A stretch of DNA of 64,000 bases, from the NCBI RefSeq assembly GCF_026343125.1, contig NZ_JAPEMB010000001.1, positions 7,755,501 to 7,819,500 of the forward strand. Direction: 5' to 3'. Made by a program: the position numbers and the translations under genes. Source of the stretch: Streptomyces sp. NBC_00094. GTDB lineage: Bacteria > Actinomycetota > Actinomycetes > Streptomycetales > Streptomycetaceae. The notes under the pieces were generated by a model, which was given only the letters and a program-made list of their open reading frames with translations, searched no databases and was not told the origin of the DNA. Below are positions 26,902 through 36,290 of this stretch, one piece after another (the first letter of the stretch is position 1; every line of letters begins with the position of its first letter).

Positions 26902-28482
26902 TCAACCCAACCGGGCCAGAAGGTGGTCGCCGACCCGCAGGGCATTGGCGATGGCCGTCAAGGACGGGTTGACCGCGCCGATGCTCGGGAAGAAGCTCGT
27001 GTCGACGACGTACAGGTTGTCGAGATCGTGGGCCTTGCAGTCGACGTCCAGAGCGGAGGCGGCGGGGTCGGTGCCGAATCGGACCGTGCCCGCCTGGTGC
27101 GCGGTCGCACCGATCGGCATGCCCTTGTGCAGGTAGATGCTGCGGGACAGCAGGTGGTGCTCGTGCATGCCGAGGTGGCCCAGCATCCCCTGCAGTTTGC
27201 GCCTCAACCGCCTCAAGCCTTCGACATTGTTCTTCTCGTCGAGAGTGAGTCGGATACGGGCGTCACCGTCGAGAGTGACCCGGTTGTCGGGCAGGGGGAG
27301 ATCCTCACCGCACAGCCAGAAGTCGACGGCATGATGAGCCAGCACCTCGAACGGCATGTCGGGTGCCGCCGCGCCCGCCCACCGGGGCGCCTCGCCGTGG
27401 ATCTGATCCGCGTCCGACTTGCCCAGCATCTGGATGCCGCCCAACGGGAAGTCCCAGTCGTCCGCGCCCAGGTACCAGTCGTTGAGGGCGAGGGTCTTCT
27501 GGAACCGGGTGTCATTGGGTTCCTTCGACACGGCCATCAGAGCGAGGTTGTTGTGCCGCATGTAGAACCGGCCGACCACGTCCGAGCTGTTGGCGAGGCC
27601 ACGGGGATGGTGCTCGTTCGCCGAGGCCAGAAGCAGCGCGGCGGAGTTGACCGCCCCGCAGGAGACGACCACCATGTCCGCCGTGTACCGGACCTCAGAA
27701 CCGTCCGCCAGCCGGCCGACGACCGCGCTCACCCTTCGTCCCCGGTCGTCGGTCTCCAGGCGGACCACCTGAGTGCGCGTGACCATATCGACGTTGGGGT
27801 ACTCGAGGGCCGGTTCCACACAGATCACCTCGGCGTCGGACTTCCCGCGCACCAGACACGGAAAGCCGTCGACCCGGTCGCACCGGATGCAGACGCTGGA
27901 GTGGGTGGCCCGCCCCCCGTTCTCCTGGCTCAGATTGACGCCGATCGGCAGGTGGAACGGGTGCAGGCCCCGCTTCTCGAGATCGTCGCTCAGCTGCTGG
28001 ATGCGCGGCTCGTGCTCCACCGGCGGATGGGCGTACTGCGCGCTCACCGGGCCTTCGCCGGGATCCTCGCCGTGCCGTCCGTGGACGAGGTACAGGTGCT
28101 CGGCCTGCGTGTAGTACGGCTCCAGATCCTCGTACCGGATCGGCCAGGGCGGGGAGATGCCGCCGTGATGACGGATCTCGCCGAAGTCCTCCGGACGCAG
28201 CCGGAAGAGGGCGGCCCCGTAGAACTTGGTGTTGCCGCCGACGTAGTAGTTGACCTCGGGCGGGAACTCGTCGCCGTTCCTGTCCAGCCAGAACTCCGGC
28301 GCACGGTACTTGCCCCTGACGAACACGGCCGTCGAGTCCCAGTTGTCCCGCTCACGCGGAAGGTAGCCGCCGCGTTCGACGAGGAGGACGCGCTTGCCCG
28401 ACGGGGCGAGCCGATGGGCGAGAGTGCCTCCACCTGCGCCGGTGCCGATGATGATGACGTCGTAGTGAGGGGCGTCGCTCAT
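26902..28482 (-). CDS. GMC-family FAD oxidoreductase
   Basis: A 526-residue flavoenzyme. DVIIIGTGAGGGTLAHRLA binds ADP of FAD. NYYVGGNTKFYGAALFR is the GMC signature around the flavin. The C-terminal domain has AHQAGTVRFG with the catalytic His and IGAVNPSLTAIANAL with the Asn partner. Such enzymes oxidise primary or secondary alcohols (sugars, choline, polyols), passing electrons to O2 or a quinone. There is no signal peptide. The ATG at 28482 has AAGGA ~13 bases upstream. It lies between cyclase and SDR genes of the same strand, which suggests oxidation of a sugar or its derivative, possibly feeding electrons to the nearby bd oxidase. Confidence 0.87.
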   Translation of the reverse strand: MSDAPHYDVIIIGTGAGGGTLAHRLAPSGKRVLLVERGGYLPRERDNWDSTAVFVRGKYRAPEFWLDRNGDEFPPEVNYYVGGNTKFYGAALFRLRPEDFGEIRHHGGISPPWPIRYEDLEPYYTQAEHLYLVHGRHGEDPGEGPVSAQYAHPPVEHEPRIQQLSDDLEKRGLHPFHLPIGVNLSQENGGRATHSSVCIRCDRVDGFPCLVRGKSDAEVICVEPALEYPNVDMVTRTQVVRLETDDRGRRVSAVVGRLADGSEVRYTADMVVVSCGAVNSAALLLASANEHHPRGLANSSDVVGRFYMRHNNLALMAVSKEPNDTRFQKTLALNDWYLGADDWDFPLGGIQMLGKSDADQIHGEAPRWAGAAAPDMPFEVLAHHAVDFWLCGEDLPLPDNRVTLDGDARIRLTLDEKNNVEGLRRLRRKLQGMLGHLGMHEHHLLSRSIYLHKGMPIGATAHQAGTVRFGTDPAASALDVDCKAHDLDNLYVVDTSFFPSIGAVNPSLTAIANALRVGDHLLARLG

Positions 28483-28630
28483 GGCGACCACCGTCCTTGC
28501 AATCACGGCCCCGACCCGGCGTCAGGCACCTGGTGCCCCGCTGGGCGAGGGTCCGGCGACCTCACTCTCGAACGTAGCCGCGCTCCTCGTGGACGGCGAC
28601 CGGAGCGGCGCTCCCCGGCACGCGTCCGCT

Positions 28631-29584
28631 TCACAGCACCGCTATGGGGTTCACGGGCGACCCCGTGGCTCCGGCCAGCCGCAGGGGGGCGACCACACAC
28701 AGGAAACTCCAGCGCCCGGCCTGAGCGCAGAGGGGGACGAGGTCCTCGAACCGCAGGTAGTCCATGAGGTGGACCCCGATGGCGTGGATGGCCAGCACGT
28801 GTACGGGGAAGGCGACGTCCTCCACCACACTGGGCGCGGTGTCGTTGTTGCCGTCTCCGCCCAGAGCGGTGACCTTGCGCTCGGCCAGGAACTCCATGGC
28901 GGTCGGGTGCAGACCCACCCGTGCCTCGGCCGAGTCCCACGGCCCGAGTGCGGTGCGCCGAAGACGATGCCCCACCCTGACGAACAGCAGGTCTCCCGGT
29001 CCGACACGGACCCCCTGCTCGGCCTCGGCGGCTGTCAGGTCACCCGAGGTCACATGGTCGCCCGGTTCCAGCCAGCGCACGCCACGCAGCCGCGGGATGT
29101 CCAGCAGGACACCCCGGCCGACGATGCCGTTCTCGACCACGTCGACGGAGAGCCGACGTGCCCCTTCGGCGGTCAGGGTGCTCGCGGGCACCCCGCCGTA
29201 CAGCTCCCCGTCGAACACCACATGACAGAGGGCGTCGAGATGGCTGTCCGCGTCGCCGTGCACGTTCATGGCGAAGCGGTCGGTGGCGAAGTGGAGCGCG
29301 TCGGAGCCGAGTTCCCCCGGGCTCGGTCCGGTCATCCGGTGTACCGCGGGGTCAGGGTCGTCCGGGCCCGGTACGGTCTCGATCGGAGCCGCCAGCGACA
29401 CCGTGCGTCCGAGGCGGACTTCCGCGGCGGCCGCCGCCACCCGCTCAGGCGTCAGATGACGGAGCGCGCCACACCGGCCGTCCACCGCCGGCGGCGCGGC
29501 CTGGTTCCGGAGCCGCTCGTAGAGCGCCCGGAAATCGTGCGCGGTCATGCCGCTCGCCGTCGGCGGCTCCTCGGACGGGGTCAT
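28631..29584 (-). CDS. cyclase-family (kynurenine formamidase-like) metal hydrolase
   Basis: A 317-residue protein of the PF04199 cyclase family. MNVHGDADSHLDALCHVVFD corresponds to the metal-binding HxGTHxDxPxH signature, with Asp-Ala-Asp-Ser in place of the usual Gly-Thr. GVLLDIPRLRGVRWLEPGD and VGPGDLLFVRVGHRL are further family segments. Members hydrolyse cyclic amides, formamides or lactone-like bonds with Mn or Zn. The start codon overlaps the stop of the upstream kinase-epimerase gene by four bases (ATGA). In this setting a lactonase role (sugar lactone to acid) is attractive but is only inference; the family is not a known gluconolactonase. Confidence 0.82.
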   Translation of the reverse strand: MTPSEEPPTASGMTAHDFRALYERLRNQAAPPAVDGRCGALRHLTPERVAAAAAEVRLGRTVSLAAPIETVPGPDDPDPAVHRMTGPSPGELGSDALHFATDRFAMNVHGDADSHLDALCHVVFDGELYGGVPASTLTAEGARRLSVDVVENGIVGRGVLLDIPRLRGVRWLEPGDHVTSGDLTAAEAEQGVRVGPGDLLFVRVGHRLRRTALGPWDSAEARVGLHPTAMEFLAERKVTALGGDGNNDTAPSVVEDVAFPVHVLAIHAIGVHLMDYLRFEDLVPLCAQAGRWSFLCVVAPLRLAGATGSPVNPIAVL

Positions 29585-31110
29585 GAGTACCCCCAGGGGC
29601 TCAGCCCCCAGCGGAGCACGTGGGTCGCGCCCGGCTGCAGCACGGTGAGGTCCGTGCCGCTACGGAAGGCGTCCGGCGGACAGGACATCGGCTCCACGGC
29701 GACTCCCCGCCGTCGCCGCTCGGGTTCGGCCAGGGTGTCGCCCGTGTACACCTGCACGCAGCGGGTTCCCTCGCCGAGCCAGAGATCGACGCCTCGCAGT
29801 TCGGAGGGGTGTGTCAGCCGCACGATCGCCCGCCCTTCGGGGTCGCGGTCGAGCCCGGTGAAGGCAGTGTCCAGCCGCAGGTCGCCGATGGGGCGGGCGG
29901 TACGGAAGTCGTACGGGGTGCCGTCGACGGGCTCCTGGCCTATGGGCAGGCCCCTGTCGTCGGTACGCAGCAGGTTCCGCGCGGGAACGGTCAGCACGGC
30001 GTCGTCGACGAGATCGGTACCGACCGTGAGATAGGGATGCTGGCCCACACCGTAAGGTGCCGGTTCCGTACCGGTGTTGGTGGCCCGGACCGTCGTCCCG
30101 AGCCCGTCGGGCCCCAGCCGGTACTCGACACGGACATCGAGGAGGAACGGGTATCCGGGTTGGGGACAGAGCGTCGTGCCGAGCGTCACCGAGCCATCGG
30201 TGCGGGCGAGTAGCTCCCACAGGGTCCAGCGAAGCAGTCCGTGGATCGCGTTGTCCTTCTCCACCTCGGTCAGAGGGAGTTGCAGATCCCTGCCGTCGAA
30301 GCGGTAGCGTCCGCCGTCCACGCGGTTCGGCCAGGGGACGAGCAGTTGCCCGCGCCCGCCCGTGATGGCGGATCCCGTGGAGAACCCGTCGAGCAGTGGT
30401 CGGCCGTTCACGACGTAGTCGCGCAGGGCGCCGCCCAACCGGACCACTTCCACGCTCTGCTCTCCCCGGACCAACCGCCACGACCCGCCCGTGGGGCTGG
30501 GGGACGCGGAAGAGCCCTCGCGCGCGACGGCGTGGACGGCCCGCTCCGTGCCCGTCCCTTCCGCCGGTACCCCGGCATCGGATTCCCGGCGCATCCGCGA
30601 CAGTACGGCTGTGACGACGGCCTCCGGAGGCCGGTCGATCTCCACCACCAACGGGTGCTCGTCGGGCTCCGGCTCCTGGAGGACCGCGAGCTGGCTGTCC
30701 AGCAGGTCCGCCGGGAAGAAGTGACCGTGCCGCGCGGCCAGCCGGGACTCCAGCAGCTCGCGCGAGCCGTGCAGGTACACCAGAACAGCGTCGGGACGCC
30801 CTGCCAGCAGCTTGTCCCGGTAGTCACGCTTGAGCGCCGAGCAGGCGACGACGGCCCGCTGATCGGCCGCGGTCACCCGGTCCATCCACTCCCCGATGGC
30901 TTCGAGCCACGGCTCCCGGTCGCTGTCCGTGAGGGCATGGCCTGCGGCCATCTTGGCTCGGTTGGCCTCGGAGTGGAACGCGTCAGCGTCGCCGTACGCC
31001 CAGCCCAGACGTTCGGCGAGAAGACGACCCACCGTCGACTTTCCGGACCCGGCGACGCCGACGACGAGAACCAGCCGCGGTGGCTCCGCTGTCGCTCCTT
31101 CGCGTGCCAT
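29581..31110 (-). CDS. gluconokinase fused to aldose 1-epimerase
   Basis: One 509-residue frame with two complete enzyme domains. Residues ~10-180: gluconokinase, with P-loop VVGVAGSGKST, gluconate-binding DADAFHSEANRAKM and LTDSDREPWL, and ACSALKRDYRD. Residues ~215-509: galactose mutarotase-like aldose epimerase, with RGQLLVPWPNRVDGGRYRFD, KDNAIHGLLRW, catalytic His in YGVGQHPYLTV and Glu in GVAVEPMSCPPDAF. A ~35-residue charged linker separates them. The ATG at 31110 fits the kinase start. The kinase makes 6-phosphogluconate from gluconate; the epimerase interconverts sugar anomers, so together they would bracket glucose oxidation. The gene heads the minus-strand block and overlaps the cyclase gene. 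Confidence 0.9.
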   Translation of the reverse strand: MAREGATAEPPRLVLVVGVAGSGKSTVGRLLAERLGWAYGDADAFHSEANRAKMAAGHALTDSDREPWLEAIGEWMDRVTAADQRAVVACSALKRDYRDKLLAGRPDAVLVYLHGSRELLESRLAARHGHFFPADLLDSQLAVLQEPEPDEHPLVVEIDRPPEAVVTAVLSRMRRESDAGVPAEGTGTERAVHAVAREGSSASPSPTGGSWRLVRGEQSVEVVRLGGALRDYVVNGRPLLDGFSTGSAITGGRGQLLVPWPNRVDGGRYRFDGRDLQLPLTEVEKDNAIHGLLRWTLWELLARTDGSVTLGTTLCPQPGYPFLLDVRVEYRLGPDGLGTTVRATNTGTEPAPYGVGQHPYLTVGTDLVDDAVLTVPARNLLRTDDRGLPIGQEPVDGTPYDFRTARPIGDLRLDTAFTGLDRDPEGRAIVRLTHPSELRGVDLWLGEGTRCVQVYTGDTLAEPERRRRGVAVEPMSCPPDAFRSGTDLTVLQPGATHVLRWGLSPWGYS

Positions 31111-31339
31111 GGTCTGACAGGCTCCTCCATGTCGTCTGCCCGCCGAGGCGTCTCCGTCCGGTGGGTCGGATACCTCCAATCTGACCCCCGTCGTCCCCCG
31201 GCGCATGTCGGCACCCGCGTCCGCACCACGTCTTTCCGCCCGGAATCGCGCGTTTCACGGTCGGCAAGCCTTTGCCATGGCGAGGACTTGCCGTCATGAG
31301 GCCTTCACGACGGCGTTCACCGGTCGATAGACCCATGGC

Positions 31340-34300
31340 ATGGACTCCCCTTCTCGACCTTCCGCCTTCCGGCGCGGGCGCCGGCAGCTGATCTCGGCGG
31401 CCACCGTGGTGCCCCTGCTGGCCTCGGGACTCGTCGTTCTGCAGGCACCCGCGCAGGCCGCTCCGGCCAAGCCCACCGTCCCCGCCAAGCTCTCGGCGTC
31501 CCACAAGGTCACCCTTGTCACCGGCGACGTCGTCACGGTCACCACGACCGCCGACGGCAAGCAGATCGCCGACGTCGACCGGCCCGACGGCGCCGTCGGC
31601 GGCGTGAAACTCCAGGAGGTCAAGGGCGACTTGTTCGTCATCCCGGACGAGGCCGTACCGCTGCTGGGAACGGACAGGCTGGACCGGCGGTTGTTCAACG
31701 TCACCGACCTGATCGAGATGGGGTACGACGACGCGAAGTCGGCCGCCGTACCACTGATCGCGACGTACACCGAGTCCACGTCCCGCACGGCCACCGAGCC
31801 GACGGCCCCCCGCGGCAGCAAGCTGACCCGCAAGCTCAAGGGCATTCGCGGCGCGGTGCTCAGCACCGACAAGCGGCAGACCCGCACCTTCTGGACCTCC
31901 GTCGCGCCCCAGGGCGGCGACACACTGGGTGCGGGAGTCGCGAAGCTGTGGCTCGACGGCCGCGTGAAGGCCAGCCTGAAGGAGAGCGTGCCGCTGATCG
32001 GCGCGCCTGAGGCCTGGGCGGCCGGTTACACCGGCAAGGGCGTCAAGGTGGCCGTGCTCGACACCGGGATCGACGCCAACCACCCCGACTTCGCCGGTCT
32101 GATCGACGGCACGGCCAGTTTCGTGCCGGGTGAGGGCGTCACCGATGTCAACGGGCACGGCACGCATGTGGCCGGCACGATCGTCGGTTCGGGCGCCGCC
32201 TCCGGAGGCGACAACAAGGGCGTCGCGCCCGGCGCCGACCTGTACGTCGGCAAGGTGCTCGGCGGCGCGGAGGGTTACGGCCAGGACTCCTGGGTCATGG
32301 CCGGCATGCAGTGGGCCGCCGAGTCCGGTGCCGACGTCGTCAACATGAGCCTCGGCGACTCCTACCCGACCGACGGCAGCGACCCGATGTCGCAGACGGT
32401 CGACGCGCTCTCCGCGCAGTACGGCACGCTGTTCGTCATAGCCGCCGGCAACGCGGGCCCGGAGAGCATCTCCGCCCCGGGCGCGGCCGCCGCTGCGCTG
32501 ACCGTGGCCGCCACGGACAAGCAGGACCAGCTCGCGTCCTTCTCCAGCACCGGCCCGCTGGCCTGGTCCGGTGGCATGAAGCCGGACATCGCGGCGCCGG
32601 GCGTGGACATCACCGCCGCCCGGTCACAGGCGATGACCGAGGGCGGGGAGGGCCTCTACCGCACGATCAGCGGTACGTCGATGGCCACCCCGCACGTCGC
32701 GGGCGCGGCGGCGATCCTGGCCCAGCAACACCCGGACTGGTCCGGCGCGCAGCTCAAGGAGCACCTGACGAGCACCGCGAAGGGTCTGGACGGCGGGTAC
32801 TCGCCATACGAGGTCGGCACCGGCCGCCTCGACGTGGCCGCCGCCGTGCGCACCACGGTCAGGGCAACGGGGTCGCTCTTCTTCGGCAACCACACCTGGC
32901 CGCACCAGCCGAGCGACGTCGCCGTCACGAAGGACCTGACCTTCACGAACGCCGGTTCCGCCGACGTCACTCTGCACCTGGCGCTGACCGACGACGACGG
33001 GCCGTTCACGCTGGGAGCGGCCGAGGTGACCGTCCCCGCGGGCGGCACGGCCGCGGTCCCCGTCACCGGTGACCCGCGGACCGCCTCCGCGGGCCGCCAC
33101 GCCGGCTACGTGACGGCCACCGACGCGGCCACCGGTCGGTCGGTGACCCGCACCTCGGTGGCGCTGCTCAAGGAGGAGGAGCGCTACGACCTGAACATCA
33201 CGCTCGTCGGCAAGGACGGCAAGCCCGCCGTCGGCTGGGTCGGCATCAACCTCGCCGGCGACCCCTGGCCGTGGAACGTCTACGTCGAGGGCTCGACCAC
33301 GATGCGCATGGCGCCCGGCCTGTACACCGTCGCGGGATACGTCGACGTGACGGGCGAGAAGGCGGACCGCTCCGGTCTGGCCGTGCTGGTCGACCCGGAG
33401 ACCGTGCTCAAGGACGGCTCCGCGGACGTCGTGCTGGACGCGAGCCGGGCACGCCTGCTGCAGACCGAGGCGCCGCAGCGCACCGAGGACCGCCAGCGCA
33501 AGGTCGACTTCAACGTCCACTACAAGGGCCTCGACCCGTACATGGACTACCGCAGCGCGTATGTGCTGCCGCCGACGTACGACGATGTCTACGTCGCGCC
33601 GACGGAGCCGATGAAGCAGGGCGAGTTCATGCTGATCACCCGCTGGCGCAAGGGCGAGCCGCAGCTCGCCCTGAGCGCGTTGGGCGGCCGGCTCCGGTTC
33701 GAGGCGCGGGTGCAGGCGGGCAGCGCCCTGGGCACCTCCACGGACACGCTCCGCGCCGTGTACGCGGGCGACGGCGCGACGGCCGCGTACGAGCAGGTCA
33801 GCGCCAAGGGCAAGGTCGCCGTCGTCGAGCGGAGTGACGAGGTCTCGCCTCAGGAGCGGACCGAGGCCGCGGTCGCGGCCGGTGCGAAGGCGCTGATCGT
33901 GGTCAACGACGGTACCGGTGGCCTGATGGAGTACGTCGGGGAGTCGGCCATCCCGGTCGCCACCGTGCACCGCGACGCGGGCGAGGGCCTGGTCTCGTTG
34001 GCCAAGGCAGGCACCCTCAAGCTGACCGTGAAGCAGACCGAGCACACGCCGTTCGTCTACGACCTGACCCGGGACTACCCCGGCCAGGTGCCGGACCGGG
34101 ACCTGGTCTACAAGCCGAGCAAGAGTGACCTCGCCCGGATCGACGCCCGCTACTACGCGGCGGCGGGCGGCCGGCTCGCGGAGGGCTACCGGTCCGACTT
34201 CACCCTCAGCCCGTCCTTCAACATGCCCGAGGTCGAGTGGCACCCGGGCACCCGCACGGAGTGGGTGACCCCGGGCCAGGTCTGGAGGGAGTTCCACACG

Positions 34301-35074
34301 CAGGGCGTCGACGGACCGCTGCCGTGGTCGATGGTGTCGGGCGACAACACGTACGGCAAGGGCAGCACCACCCGCCTGGACTGGTTCGCCCCGGCGATCA
34401 GGCCCGCCCAGAGCGAGTCCTTCGGTGTGTACAACTCGCGCTGGCAGAACTACATGACCTGGAACGTGCAGGCGTGGGCCTCCGCCAGCGACACCATGCG
34501 TCTCGGCGGCTACCTCCCGTGGGGCGAGACACCGTCCCACCTGCAGGTCTTCCAGGGCGACACGCTGATCCACGACAACCCCGTCAGCGGAGACATGCAA
34601 TGGGTGGAGGTGCCGGCCGGCAAGCTGCCGTACCGCGCCGTGCTCGACGTGGAGCGGCCCGGTGACCTCTTCCGGCTGTCGACCCGCACCCGCACCGAGT
34701 GGACCTTCCTGTCCGACACCGTCGACTCGGACTTCTTCGAGCCGTTCTCGGTGCTGAACCTGGACTACGAGCTGGAGACGGACCTGCACGGCGACGTCAA
34801 GGCCGCCACGACCCAGAAGATCACGCTCAGGCCGGTGTCCATGGACCTCGGGACCGTGCCGGGCACCGTCACCGAGGTGACCCTGGACGTCTCGTACGAC
34901 GACGGCGCCGACTGGCAGAAGGTGACCCTGGCCAAGCGTACCGACGGCTCCTGGACGGGTTCGTTCAGGACGGCCGAGAAGCCCGGCGGCTTCGTCTCCC
35001 TCCGCGCGAGCGCCGGGACGGACAGCGGCTTCGGCGTCAGGAACGAGATCATCCGGGCGTACGGCCTGCGATGA
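31340..35074 (+). CDS. secreted subtilisin-family (S8) serine protease with PA-type insert
   Basis: A 1,244-residue exported protease. RRGRRQLISAATVV and a hydrophobic run ending AQAAPAKP form the signal peptide. A prodomain region spans ~50-210. The S8 triad is clear: D241 (VAVLDTGIDANHPDF), H273 (NGHGTHVAGTI) and S447 (SGTSMATPHVAGAA). A protease-associated-like domain lies near residues ~790-890 (GAKALIVVNDGTGG, ESAIPVATVHRDAGE), and the last ~300 residues are beta-rich. Such enzymes degrade extracellular protein and are common in streptomycetes. The ATG at 31340 has only a weak ribosome binding site. A terminator follows, and then a TrmB/LuxR-type regulator gene in the same direction. Confidence 0.92.
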   Translation: MDSPSRPSAFRRGRRQLISAATVVPLLASGLVVLQAPAQAAPAKPTVPAKLSASHKVTLVTGDVVTVTTTADGKQIADVDRPDGAVGGVKLQEVKGDLFVIPDEAVPLLGTDRLDRRLFNVTDLIEMGYDDAKSAAVPLIATYTESTSRTATEPTAPRGSKLTRKLKGIRGAVLSTDKRQTRTFWTSVAPQGGDTLGAGVAKLWLDGRVKASLKESVPLIGAPEAWAAGYTGKGVKVAVLDTGIDANHPDFAGLIDGTASFVPGEGVTDVNGHGTHVAGTIVGSGAASGGDNKGVAPGADLYVGKVLGGAEGYGQDSWVMAGMQWAAESGADVVNMSLGDSYPTDGSDPMSQTVDALSAQYGTLFVIAAGNAGPESISAPGAAAAALTVAATDKQDQLASFSSTGPLAWSGGMKPDIAAPGVDITAARSQAMTEGGEGLYRTISGTSMATPHVAGAAAILAQQHPDWSGAQLKEHLTSTAKGLDGGYSPYEVGTGRLDVAAAVRTTVRATGSLFFGNHTWPHQPSDVAVTKDLTFTNAGSADVTLHLALTDDDGPFTLGAAEVTVPAGGTAAVPVTGDPRTASAGRHAGYVTATDAATGRSVTRTSVALLKEEERYDLNITLVGKDGKPAVGWVGINLAGDPWPWNVYVEGSTTMRMAPGLYTVAGYVDVTGEKADRSGLAVLVDPETVLKDGSADVVLDASRARLLQTEAPQRTEDRQRKVDFNVHYKGLDPYMDYRSAYVLPPTYDDVYVAPTEPMKQGEFMLITRWRKGEPQLALSALGGRLRFEARVQAGSALGTSTDTLRAVYAGDGATAAYEQVSAKGKVAVVERSDEVSPQERTEAAVAAGAKALIVVNDGTGGLMEYVGESAIPVATVHRDAGEGLVSLAKAGTLKLTVKQTEHTPFVYDLTRDYPGQVPDRDLVYKPSKSDLARIDARYYAAAGGRLAEGYRSDFTLSPSFNMPEVEWHPGTRTEWVTPGQVWREFHTQGVDGPLPWSMVSGDNTYGKGSTTRLDWFAPAIRPAQSESFGVYNSRWQNYMTWNVQAWASASDTMRLGGYLPWGETPSHLQVFQGDTLIHDNPVSGDMQWVEVPAGKLPYRAVLDVERPGDLFRLSTRTRTEWTFLSDTVDSDFFEPFSVLNLDYELETDLHGDVKAATTQKITLRPVSMDLGTVPGTVTEVTLDVSYDDGADWQKVTLAKRTDGSWTGSFRTAEKPGGFVSLRASAGTDSGFGVRNEIIRAYGLR

Positions 35075-35085
35075 ACCGCACCGTC

Positions 35086-35115
35086 GGGCCCCGGGGAGGA
35101 GAATCCCCGGGGCCC
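35086..35115 (+). terminator. rho-independent-like terminator after the S8 protease
   Basis: A perfect stem with arms GGGCCCCGGGGA and TCCCCGGGGCCC around a 6-base loop, 11 bases after the protease stop, followed by TTCCCC. Strong GC hairpins without long T-runs are usual terminators in high-GC actinobacteria. Confidence 0.8.
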
Positions 35116-35211
35116 TTCCCCGCACACCCGCTCCCAGCAGGGACTATTCAAGGTCTGCCGCCATGGCGCATACTCTCCCCGCTACGGCAAGGGGAGGAGA
35201 GTCGAACGCCG

Positions 35212-36204
35212 ATGCTGGATGTCCTCGGCTTCGATCCCGATGACGAGCGTGTCTACCGGGCGCTGCTCGGACGGCCGAACGCCACCGCGATCCTTCTCGC
35301 CGACCCGAGCGGCCTGCCGCAGGCCCACGTCGACAAGGCGTTGTCCCGCCTCGTCGAGTGGGGACTGGCGACCAGGTCGGTGGACGAGCAGTTCACCGCC
35401 GCGCCGCCGGCCATGGCGCTCGGCGCGCTCATCAGCCAGCGCCGGGACGGGCTGCGCACGGCCGAGCATGCCCTGGTGACGTTCGCCGAGGAACACCGGG
35501 CGGCGATGACCGGAAGCAGCATCAACGATCTGATCGAGGTCGTCACAGGCGTCGACGCCATCCGGCATCGTTTCCTCCAGGTCCAGCAGGCGGCCCGCAC
35601 GCAGGTCCGCTCCTTCATCACCGCGCCGTTCGTCGCCCTGCCGCCCGGCGAGAACACGGCCGAACCCGTGGCCATCGGCCGGGGTGTGCACTTCCGCGCC
35701 GTGCTGGACCGGGCCGTACTGGCGGAACCCGGCATCATCGACGACGCGATCGATTCCCTGGGCAAGGGCGTGCACCTGCGTGTCGCCGACGAACTGCCGA
35801 TGAAGCTGGTCCTGGCCGACGCCGACCTCGGACTCGTCCCGCTCGCGGTCACGGCGGCCGGAGAACCCGGCGCCGTGCTGCTGCACCGCAGCGGCCTCCT
35901 GGACGCGTTGGACGCACTCTTCGAGACGGTGTGGCGCACGGCCCGACCCCTCGAACTGACGGGCACCGGCGGAGAGACCGATCCGACCGTCGAGGTCGGT
36001 TCGGAGGGTCCCACCGACCTCGACCGAAGGATCCTCGCCCTGCTCCTGGCCGGTCTGACGGACGTGACGGCCGCGACACAACTCGGCCTGTCACCGCGCA
36101 CGCTGCACCGGCGCCTGCGGCATCTCATGGACATGGCCGGAGTCCGGACCCGGATGCAGCTCGGCGCTTACGCCGTGCGCCACGGTTGGACGGAGCCCCT
36201 GTGA
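35212..36204 (+). CDS. TrmB-like/LuxR-type helix-turn-helix regulator
   Basis: A 330-residue transcription factor. The N-terminal ~90 residues (DERVYRALLGRPNA, LAEPS-like segment, ALSRLVEWGLATRSVDEQF) resemble a TrmB winged helix. A middle domain (RSFITAPFVALPP, VHFRAVLDRAVL) looks like a sensor. The C-terminus TDLDRRILALLLAGLTDVTA, ATQLGLSPRTLHRRLRHLMD is a LuxR-type helix-turn-helix. The pairing of these ends is common in streptomycete regulators located next to S8 proteases, which suggests it controls the preceding gene. The purine-rich ribosome binding site (35191-35198) can pair with CTCCCC at 35175-35180, a possible brake on translation. Confidence 0.83.
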   Translation: MLDVLGFDPDDERVYRALLGRPNATAILLADPSGLPQAHVDKALSRLVEWGLATRSVDEQFTAAPPAMALGALISQRRDGLRTAEHALVTFAEEHRAAMTGSSINDLIEVVTGVDAIRHRFLQVQQAARTQVRSFITAPFVALPPGENTAEPVAIGRGVHFRAVLDRAVLAEPGIIDDAIDSLGKGVHLRVADELPMKLVLADADLGLVPLAVTAAGEPGAVLLHRSGLLDALDALFETVWRTARPLELTGTGGETDPTVEVGSEGPTDLDRRILALLLAGLTDVTAATQLGLSPRTLHRRLRHLMDMAGVRTRMQLGAYAVRHGWTEPL

Positions 36205-36290
36205 AAGGGACCCGAGAAGGTGCAGCGAGACAAGGCGTCGTCCACGTTTCGCTTTCTGCGGGGCAGCGGAGCTGGAACTAGGCTCGTGTC

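Noticed and set aside
32624..35125. 833-residue frame antisense to the S8 protease
   Set aside because: No family pattern, skewed composition, and full overlap with a protease carrying an intact triad.
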